64,000 nucleotides of DNA from Myrica gale. Lineage: Eukaryota; Streptophyta; Magnoliopsida; Fagales; Myricaceae. The position numbers and the translations under genes were made by a program. The DNA is taken from assembly GCA_963930655.1 (NCBI GenBank), contig OZ005604.1, forward strand, positions 4,350,001 through 4,414,000, in the 5' to 3' direction. Below, in pieces: positions 55,607 to 64,000 of this stretch. The notes below the pieces were generated by a model. The model searched no databases and was not told the origin of the DNA. It saw only the letters and a list, made by a program, of their open reading frames with translations. Each line of letters begins with the position of its first letter. Positions within the stretch are counted from its first letter, which is position 1.

Positions 55607-56824
55607 TAAGAGTGGTGTTGGAGAGAACATTAAGTCGTGGCAAATGGGTACATAAAACTTCCTGGGCACAAAGATGGAGAAACACCATTGACCACTTTTG
55701 ACAAGGATTGAAAAGAATCCTCCGAAAGGCCAACTTTCCAGCACATAGCTACGTATTGCATTGAGATATAGTTTTTCGACCTTTCTTCTGTACGTTGCTT
55801 TTTTTGTGAAAGTGCCCCCATTTATCTTCCACTAAAGTAAAGGATAGGCAACGAAAGCTGTAGTGCAATTCCAAGGATAAAGAGTACTACGCGTAGTGTA
55901 CAAAGAAGAAGAATAAAAGAAAAGAAGACACTTGGAAGTTGGATATCCCTGAAGGAAATGCTATACAGCACTCACAGGCCACAGCATTTTGTGCTTTAAT
56001 TTGCAAGCTTCTACTGTGATAGATGCCATAGGAGACAATAATTAGGGCCTGCCGTGTATTGAATATTTAGAGGCATTCGAGTGTTTGCATGGGGCCTCAA
56101 AGATGGTTCTCCGATTGGTTGGAGGAAGATGAGAAATGTGCATGAGCACTACTCCTTTTGCACAAACTTTATTATAATCGACTCCTACTAATGGGGAACT
56201 CTCTTTTGTAGGAACCGTCGTTTTAGCCACGCAAAGCCCCAAAAAGAGGGGAAAAAATTGATGACCAAAAGGTGAAGATCTCACTTCACTGGGGGCAAAG
56301 AAACAAAAGAAAGATCGGAAAGTGGATTCTTCAAGATATGCATGGCGTTCCCTTGGCTGGGGTGCCAGGCGATGAAGCAACGAAGTAGATCGACCTTTTT
56401 TTTTTTAAGTAACGAAGTAGATCGACTTGATTTGGAGAAATTGCTATTTCAAATTTATTTTGCATCGCAGGCAGTTGTAGATAATGTGAAGGGACAAGCT
56501 TTACCAGTTAAAGGCTTGTCCAACTTTCTGATGTTTTCAGAAAGTTCAATTTTCATAACAAGTTGCATCTACGTGAATCAGTTAGATGTCCATGAGGCGC
56601 TAGCCTAATGGTTCGTCTTTTATGAATTTGAAGTATCAAGTTAGAGTCAGATGTGTTCGAAGAACTGATGGTTTTCCCAACTGTTCGTTTTTTCTAAAGA
56701 CTGTTGGTTTTTCTTAGAAAACCATTATCTTTCTTAAGGTGGTTCACTTTGTCTATTGATGATAGGTAATTGTCCTTAATTATAAGGTGACTAACTCTTG
56801 ATATTCTTTGATGAACGGAATAAT
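55607..56824. other. Spacer with a micro-insertion
   Basis: No gene seen. It contains the poly(A) micro-insertion 56379-56426. Several short open frames here have no domain. Confidence 0.45.
56379..56426 (-). mobile_element. Poly(A) micro-insertion with 16 bp TSD
   Basis: aacgaagtagatcgac (56379-56394) is repeated exactly at 56411-56426. The 16 bp between are c, eleven T and aagt. On the minus strand: ACTT then A tract then G. Only the tail of the source RNA remains. Confidence 0.8.
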
Positions 56825-56979
56825 GAGGGTAGCCCAAAGGTTGTAGGAATAATAAGTGAATATCTCTAGTCTTGCATATATATAAATGGACTTGTGTTTT
56901 CCACTAGAACCACCCACAAAGTTCTAAGGCTAAGACTAGAAGTATCTCCCATACAGAAAACTCTACTCTCTTTTGTAGG

Positions 56980-58157
56980 TGTTAGGAATATTTTAGTTGG
57001 CTTTACTTTGTATGTAATTTTGTTGTACTTCCTGAAATATTGAGGTTAATGAAGTTTTTGTGAAGAGCTGAAGACTGCAGTACAAAAACTGGGTATTTCT
57101 TTAGAAATATCAAGTTAGCTTGAAGTCAGATGCAAGTCAGACAGAAACGCGAATTAAAGAACGGCTGAAACAGAAATTGGTTAGACCGTTTCTAACTAAA
57201 TGAGTGACGTCTTGACTAACCTAAGAAGCCCAGAACCTTCCACTTTAACCGTGAGTCACCCTCAGCTTATAACCCCTTGATTCGATCGTTTTCTTAGAGA
57301 AAAATAGAGCTTAGAAAAGTTACAGATTGTGCGTTCAACGTGAAACCTTCTGCACATTTTCTCTAAGTCTTTGTGTGTATGAACTAAGAATGGAGCCTTG
57401 AAGATTAAACCCCTCTCTTTATGATTCTTAGTTCAATATCTAATCACCACTGTTATTTCCCCAAATGAGATTCGAGATTTTCGGAGGTTGCTAAAATCTT
57501 GAAGGTCCAAGTGTCAAGTTCGTGCGGTTGATGTTGTTGCTGGTTTGCAATGGAGAATGGCAAGGTAATAGCTAGGTAAAGATAGTTAGCTTTTCGAATG
57601 GACGAGAGGTTCTCGATCCTTGCTATGGTGCAAATCTGAACGGTGTGTTTCGGGTAAGAAAGCAAGTGTGTTAGACTAGGATTATGGGTATTCTTGAGTC
57701 TATAGATCACATTGTATTTCGAGTTTGAAAAGCTAGTGAAATCGTTACGTGGCCTACGGGCTCGGAGAGTTTTTATTTCTTGGAATTTGTTTCCAATAAA
57801 TTTTCTCTTCGTCACCAAAAGATCTGTGGTTTTGTGTGGTGAATGTTCTGTTAATTTTGTATTGATTAAAGTGTTATCAAGCATGAACTCTAGCTAAATT
57901 TTCTGATGTTTTTGAATTGAGAATCTTGGATACAGATTCGAAATAAATTGAGCTAACGTTTGCTTGGTTATTTACTTCGATTGAATATGTTTGTATTGAT
58001 GTAATTCTTTGTACTGAACTTTCTGATCTGGTTTGTGTAATTTGTGCAGAAAAAGAATCGTATAATTTGAATAGTTTTAAAGTTTAAATTGAAGAACCTA
58101 TTCACCCACCCTCTAGGTTTTGTTGGCATCGGGTTGACTCTTAAACAATTCCCTACG
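56980..58157 (+). mobile_element. Solo LTR nested in a copia LTR
   Basis: A 1,178 bp insert starting TGTTAGGAATATT and ending CCCTACG lies between two copies of GTAGG (56975-56979 and 58158-58162), where the other LTR at 61546 has one. A typical LTR ends CA; here the last base reads G. The right end carries the phrase cctattcacccaccctctag, which I associate with LTR 3' ends of some plant copia (Sire-type) elements. No interior is present, so it is a solo LTR. Confidence 0.8.
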
Positions 58158-59099
58158 GTAGGTATCTCAGTTGTTAAAGCACAAATGTCTGGAGGTAAAA
58201 GATTCTATTCTAGTTTATATGTTTTCAGTTCTTATAGTTGGTATCAGATCGCCATACCTTCTAGCTTTGTGTTTTGATTTATTTGAATTCACATATTGTA
58301 CTGTTTTGCCATTATTTTGAGTCTTGTGTTTGGAGAATTGAACTTTTGGGTCCTCCTTATATTTTCGTGAATTTTCACTTTTGAGTTTTGATCAAAAGCA
58401 AATTACTTTCATTCTGATGAAATAACTTTCAGTTTTCTTTAAAGTTTTCCTTTATGGATTATACTTTGTTAAATTTGGAGATGCTTTTGGATTCATGAAA
58501 TTTGTGTTGTGTATTCGTGCTCCATTTTTACAAGTGTTCACTTGGGCATCCACCTGAACATGTAATGAGATTTTCCTATTTCAATGAGATGAAGTCGTAT
58601 ATTGAATAATGATTGTAATGCTACAACATCCTTATTATTTAAAAATACATAAGTTATACATCTAATGGTAATTAAATCATAAATTTTAATATTTTTTCCC
58701 TACAGGGAAAGTATTAATTGTTGTGATTTAATTAGTATAAGAAAATTATTTTTTGATATTAACGGTAAAATTGTCTTCAGCGTACAAGTGTAGATCCTTT
58801 TGTGTTAAAATAATTTTCTTATAAATAAAGATAAGTAAATTTATGCTGTTAAGCAACCTTACCCACAGGAAGGTTGAAATTTACTTTAATTCATAGCATT
58901 AAATTTTATTATTAGTTTTTCCAGTTATTGAACAATCCTTAAGAGATGGTATTTATTTTATTTCAATCCTTAATGGCCCTAATTTTTTTATTGGAAATAT
59001 TCGGTCTATTTTTCTTTGGGGTACATGGACCTTGATTGTGCACTTTGTAAGGAGCAACCACCTACTCCTACATATATGGATGCACGGGAAGTCATCGAA

Positions 59100-59735
59100 A
59101 GGTACAACTGCTCCTAAGTCTAATGCTCATAAAGTCTCGTGTGAGTAAGAGCATTAGAGGTTTCATAGGTGATTGCACTACGATCAAGGAATTCATGCAG
59201 GCAGTTGAGGAACAATTTGATTGCTCTGACAAGGCTTGGCTAGCACGCTTATTAAGCAATTCAGTAGCAAAGGTTTTGAAAGTTCTAAGGGTATGCGTGC
59301 ATACATTACAGAAATGGAAGACATTGTTTCTCAACTTAAGGGCATAAAGATAGAGATATTTGAGTCGTTCTTAGTTCATTTCATTCTTGGCTCATTGTCA
59401 TTTGAGTATGGACATTTCAAGATTTCTTATAACACGTAAAGAAAATTGGTTAGTTGCGGATCTTCTAACCATGTGTGTGCAAGAAGAAGAAAGAATGAAA
59501 CATGATCGACTAGAAAGTGTAAATATGATCGTGAATGATAAAGTTAAGACCGAGAAAGGCTATTATGGACCTCAAAAGAAAAGGAAGCATAATGTGCCCC
59601 AAAAATCCAATGGATTTAATGACAAAAGGTGTCATGTTTTTTTGCAAGAAAGAGGGCCATGTAAAGAAGAGTTGCATCAAGTATAAGGAATGGCTTGAAA
59701 AGAAAGGTAGCTCAATATCTATTGTGTCATGAATC
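59100..59735 (+). pseudogene. copia gag fragment with zinc knuckle
   Basis: Segments in shifting frames read FIGDCTTIKEFMQAVEEQFD, SKGMRAYITEMEDIVSQLKG, FLVHFILGSLSFEYGHFKIS and then CKKEGHVKKSCIKYKEWLEK, with the CCHC-type knuckle preserved. At least two frameshifts. Part of the copia element above. Confidence 0.75.
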
Positions 59736-60033
59736 TTTTTTCATTGATGCTCCTAAAAATTCATGGTGAATTGACTATGGTTCTTTAAATCCATATTGTG
59801 AATACATTGTAGGGTTTTCTCACTAGAAGGAAACCAACAACAAGTGAACTTTGTGTTTTCACCGAAAATAAAAGGCGTTCACAAGTTGCTACAGTTGGAG
59901 TTTTTAGAGTGATTCTTAAATCGGGACATGTTTTGGATCTAACTAATTTTTTTTACATTCCAAAATTTACTATAAATTTTAATTTCTTTTCAGATTTATT
60001 ATCAAAGGTTATAGTTTTCTTTTTAATAATACA

Positions 60034-61419
60034 ATGACAATTTTTAATATTACAATGACTATTTTTAATAATAAAATTTATGTTGGTTATGGAATTGTAG
60101 TTGATAATTTGTTCAAATTAGATATTCATCCCGATTTTGAGGAAAAATATCTCTCAATGCATATAGTTGGCATTAAAAGAAAGTTGTTGAATGAAAAATC
60201 TTCTCCACTATATTATAAGAGATTGGGACACATCTCTATAGGGAGGATGAAGCAGTAGTAAAAGAAGGGGTCCTACAGGATCTCAATTTTACTGACTTCA
60301 AGAATTGTGTGAACTACATAAAGGGGAAGCAGTCCAACAAAAATTTTAAAGGTTCAAGAAGGAGCTCAAGTGTTCTTAAGATTATAGACACAAATATTTG
60401 TGGATCATTTCCTACTCCTTGCTTGAATGGTCAGAGCTATTTTATCTCATTTATTAATGATTATTCTAGGTATATGTATCTCTATCTTCTGAATGAGAAG
60501 ACTCAAGCATTAGATGCTTTCAAAGCCTATAAAGCAGAAGTAGATAATCAAAGTGAAAAGGAAATCAAGATCGTCAAATCTGATAGAGGATGAGAGTATT
60601 ATGGTAGGTAAACATAACATAGACAAATGAAAGGTCAATTTGCAAATTTTATTCAGGTGGAAGGCATTGTTGCCCAGTACACAATGTTTGGCACCTCACA
60701 ACAAAATGGTGTTACAGAGAGAATGAATCGTACGCTAATGGATATGGTCAGGAGCATGATTAGTAAATCTAATATGCAACTTTCCTTATGTAGTGAAGCT
60801 CTTAAAATTGTGGTGTATATATTGAATGGGGTTCCATCTAATTCTGTCTCTAAGACACACCTTTCGAGTTGTAGAAATGGTGGAAACCTAGCTTAAATCA
60901 TATACACATCTAGGGTTGTCCTGCTGAAGTTATGATTTATAATCCTAATATAAAGAAGTTAGACCCAAGGACAATTAGTGGTTTCTAAGAAAAGCAAAGT
61001 TTCTTAAGGATGTTGAACTTAGTGGGAGTGTGAATCTTCAATAGGTCACTTTTGAGGAAACACTTGAAAATGTTGATGTTGTTTTGCCTTCTTTCGGAGG
61101 TAGCATGGTTGTCTCAAAACAAAATAGATCACAAGATCATAAGGTGACACCAATTCAAGAACAACATGTTCCTATAAATGAGGTTGAACCTGAAGTTATT
61201 TCGCATTTACAATCTGAGCCTATTGTGTCATCTCCAAATGACGAAGTTGTGGCTTTAAGAAGATCCTCAAGAATACATAGACCTGCTATTCCAAATGATT
61301 ACATTGTATATCTCATTGAGTCTGATTTTGACATTGGACTTCCAGACGACCCAGTTACTTTCTCACAAGCTATGAGTGCAGATAAATCTACACTCTTGAG
61401 GGTAGCCCAAAGGTTGTAG
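60034..61419 (+). pseudogene. copia integrase fragments and linker
   Basis: 60034-60258 is the GAG-pre-integrase part (LYYKRLGHISIGRMKQ). 60309-60593 has FISFINDYSRYMYLYLLNEK and ends at a stop after IVKSDRG, where intact elements read SDRGGEY. 60627-60896 has GTSQQNGVTERMNRTLMDMV. 61084-61419 is the linker with VVALRRSSRIHRPAIPNDYI. No reverse transcriptase motif (YVDD) follows. Confidence 0.8.
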
Positions 61420-61630
61420 GAGTAATAAGTGAGGGTCCCTAGTCTTGCCTATATAAAGGGCTTGTGTTTTCCATTAGAACCACCCACAAAGTTCTAAGGC
61501 TAAGATTAGAAACCTCTCTCCTACATAAAACTCTACTCTCTTTTGTAGGTATCTCAATTGTTCAAGCACAAATGTCTAGAGATAAAAGATCTTATTCTAA
61601 TTTATATATTTCCAGTTCTTACGATATCGG

Positions 61631-62163
61631 TATGAGATCTATGATTCTACCATTATATAAGTACCGGACTTACTGCACAAGGTTGTGGGGCCTGTTCTCT
61701 GCACAGTGACAGATTTTGCCATAATTTTAGGTCGTGTAGAAAAAACACTTGGATTCAAAATTACTGATTATAAATAAGAGAAAATTAGGCTTCACACCCT
61801 TTAACTACTACTTAGTTTACAATTTACACCCCAAATTAACCATCAAACTCAACATATGACACCCTAAATTACCAATAGATTTCCATGTTACACCCTATAT
61901 TACAATTTGACCATTAAAATTATGTCATTTATTCATTTATTATTAATTTAAATGGTAAAATTTCAACTTAGGTATGAAGTGTGAATTTATTGGTAGTTTG
62001 AATTACAATATGTCCCCTTTGATAATTTAGCCTACAAATTGTAAATAGATAGTAATTAAACGGTGCAAAAATATAGTATACCGTAAAACAAATATGATCA
62101 TTTACAACTTTCCACTCTCTAGTCTAACCCAAGCGCGAAGACTGAGCACTCCACCAGTTATAA
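61631..62163. other. AT-rich spacer downstream of TRM5
   Basis: Contains repeats of the phrase '.acaccctaaatta' on a ~40 bp rhythm (61780-61910). No gene. The TRM5 3' untranslated part should lie at the right edge. Confidence 0.4.
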
Positions 62164-64000
62164 TCACTCTCCAGCAGCAGAACCAAGGATAGGGTCAGTG
62201 TTTTCTTCATTGAAGCATGCTTCAGGCAGCCTAAAACTTAATCAAAACATTGCCTGCATAGTAAATCGAAGTTAAGAAAGCAGAAGTGCCAGGAAGGCGT
62301 GCTTGACTTTATCAAGCCAAAAAGAAAATGTGGTCCTAGTTAAAGATACCTTGTTTGGAGCCACATCCCTAACCCTGTGAAATATTGGGTCTTGTATATG
62401 GGTATTCAAGGCGGACTCTGCCTCCTGCAAAATAGTTTGGAAAATAAGTTTCAATCCCAATAAAAAAAGTACTGAGAAATCAAGAGAACTCTATAGACTG
62501 AACTGAAACAGTGCAGAGTTCTATATAAAACTGCCAATATGGGAGAGGCAAACGCGATAAGAGCAATTGCCCCGAGGGCCCAACCCCAAAAAGGTCCCCA
62601 AAGTACAGTATGGCTAACAGTCAGAAAAGGTCAAAGATTTACCATCTCCAAGCTAAAGAGCTTGCAGGAAATTAAGAAGCATATCAGATAAAAAGCTGAA
62701 CAATACATGTAGGCAATGATGCAAACTCACTGAAATTACAAATGCTTCTGTTTCATTTGCCCGCATGAAGAAATAGCAGTGAATCCAAGGGAGATGTCCC
62801 TTCCAATATTTCCTCTGAATTCTGCCCCTAAATGCATCTGAGAGAAAATTCAAAGTTCGACTTCCGTCACAAAATCTTACAACGGAAAAGAGAATCGAGT
62901 GAAAACATGGACCCGAAGAAATATATGACAAACTGGCAACTATAGATACAACAAAACAAATCACATCTAGAATGTGATAGTTGGTCTTCTAAATGCCAAC
63001 AATGGTAATGAGACAATGATATGCCGACAAATAAACTAATCAAACCAAAAAGATCTTTACCCAATGGGAAAGAAAAATCAAATGATGCAATAGATAGAAG
63101 ATTTGTGCAAAGGTATCTAACCTAGAAAATGAAGCGCAGAAGCAGGAAGATTCATCATCACATGATCAACATGCTCCCATGTCTTAGCATTTGACATCCC
63201 AGAGCCTCTCATCCTTTTATTGGCAATTCCTTTTTTTCCACCAGATAGAGAGGTACCAGTTCCACCAGCATTCTCATTCTCTGAGGAGGAAAAATATAGA
63301 TATTTCAACCAAATAAAAAAAAAATAGAGCCGCAACATAACAATACAGGCCTTTTTAATTTATTTGGTCAGTGAAGGTTAAAGGCAAATGCACGAGGCTC
63401 AAATGGGAGAAAACTTCAGCGCCTCAAATTTAGTGATGGCCTACATCCTGTGCAGTGTGTATCACCTTTTTGACAATTACCTGATGGTCTTTTAACTGCA
63501 GACAGACATGCATTCGTTTTCCCAGTTGAACCTTGTGCACGCTCAACATTACATGTCACATTATCTGGCACTTCCCTTTCCACAACTGCAGGAAACAGAA
63601 GATTTGGATGAAACCACACAGTAATGCACCACACCTACAGGAGATTAAACGTATATTTACAAACATATCACCGGTGAGGCTTCCATTTTCCGACTTTGAT
63701 TCATCATTTGCCTGCATCTCATATTTCTCACTAGTTTCCTTCGTGGGAACATCAAGTTCCATTTTAAGCTCACTATTTGCCACAGTCATCAATTGCAAAA
63801 CGAAATTTCTTGCATCCATGTTATATGCACAAACAAGGTCATCAACTTTATTAATCTCTGCATTGATCTTAAGATAACGAATGCTCTCTGGATTTAAGTC
63901 ATTTGCATACACCACACATCCTTTCTGTGCTGCTGGAATAGCAAAAGGACCAACACCAGCAAACATGTCGCAAATGGTCTCCCCTGCTCTGAACTGCGAA
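62164..64000 (-). CDS. TRM5: tRNA (guanine(37)-N1)-methyltransferase TRM5, 3' part
   Basis: Transfers methyl from SAM to N1 of G37 next to the anticodon of many tRNAs, preventing frameshifting. Exons with GT-AG borders and matching phases: 64000-63672 (continues outside the window), 63585-63481, 63280-63122, 62837-62731, 62424-62350 and 62253-62164. Exon 1 in view has the SAM-binding motif [17 protein letters not shown] and [14 protein letters not shown]. The catalytic-loop motif NLP is in [15 protein letters not shown]. Exon 62837-62731 ends [11 protein letters not shown], and the next has [17 protein letters not shown] Ser/Gly/Lys-rich insert between the SAM fold halves is typical of plant members. 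Odd: the last exon reads AMF, TGA (62242-62244), [10 protein letters not shown]; related proteins have Cys there, so a Cys codon has become TGA, removing about 26 C-terminal residues. Confidence 0.88.

Larger units (their letters stand above)
56825..61630 (+). mobile_element. Ty1/copia element lacking reverse transcriptase; left LTR split by a solo LTR
   Basis: 'gagggtagcccaaaggttgtagg' through 'ctctactctcttttgtagg' is shared by 56825-56979 and 61393-61550, and 'tatctcagttg..aagcacaaatgtct.gag' by 58162-58200 and 61550-61580, so these are the two LTRs, the left one opened by an insert at 56980-58157. After the left LTR comes tggtatcagatc (about 58239), a primer site. Internal pieces: gag at 59100-59690, GAG-pre-integrase and integrase at 60100-60890 and the post-integrase linker at 61084-61380. 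The linker (DDPVTFSQAMSADKS) runs straight into the right LTR: reverse transcriptase and RNase H are deleted. Confidence 0.8.

Noticed and set aside
62242..62244. TGA in TRM5 as a selenocysteine codon
   Set aside because: Land plants lack the selenocysteine insertion machinery, and TRM5 is not a selenoprotein.

Overview
This is a eudicot plant nuclear genome segment. The evidence is AT-rich spacers, short GT-AG introns, plant-only gene families (FATB acyl-ACP thioesterases, a DUF936 protein, GRV2, a GH17/X8 glucanase) and a dense layer of plant transposable elements, many nested in one another. The species cannot be told from the sequence. No rRNA, tRNA or CRISPR array was recognised.

Layout. 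1-10,017: a decayed L1-type LINE (+) that has been opened three times: by a Ty3/gypsy solo LTR (2801-4011, TSD ATATG), by a truncated Ty1/copia element (about 4447-5690, minus) and by a CACTA transposon (5714-9597, TSD TGA) carrying what looks like a captured intron-containing gene fragment. 10,080-24,682: a minus-strand tandem cluster of three FATB copies. The middle and left copies are pseudogenes broken by frameshift, nonsense codons and insertions (a short LTR retroelement, a foldback element, a hAT element). The right copy (22160-24682) has an intact six-exon, 389-residue reading frame but lacks the usual N-terminal hydrophobic segment. A 155-209 bp tandem array and a second gypsy LTR lie between copies 2 and 3. 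25,000-28,200: AT-rich spacer. 28,213-33,826: a degenerate copia element (+) with a nested hAT element and an unclassified insertion. 35,567-40,349: minus-strand gene fragments, namely GRV2 (middle exon plus the last two exons, with a frameshift and a large deletion) and the last exon of a poly(A)-binding protein with a nonsense codon. 44,291-47,677: a DUF936 gene (minus) that is complete except for one in-frame TAA. 51,161-53,138: an intact two-exon GH17 beta-1,3-glucanase with an X8 domain (minus). 54,408-55,606: a hAT element with a TTF/DUF4371-type transposase remnant. About 56,825-61,630: a copia element lacking reverse transcriptase, its left LTR split by another solo LTR. 62,164-64,000: the 3' half of a TRM5 tRNA methyltransferase gene (minus), running off the window, with one TGA near its C terminus.

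The genes are functionally unrelated (plastid fatty-acid release, cell-wall callose metabolism, tRNA modification, endosomal trafficking, mRNA binding). The only cluster logic is tandem duplication of FATB.

The least expected observation is a recurrent class of tiny insertions: a homopolymer A/T tract plus only a few extra bases (14-47 bp in all), each flanked by a 10-18 bp direct repeat. At least eight occur in 64 kb (729-778, 7470-7517, 9742-9785, 22890-22951, 37172-37211, 53500-53560, 53717-53797, 56379-56426). Two have independent support: one interrupts a LINE reading frame that becomes continuous without it, and one is absent from a FATB paralogue. They look like target-primed reverse-transcription events truncated almost to the poly(A) tail. 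Several end in a CTTA(G)-An sequence resembling the 3' end of the LINE at 10,017.
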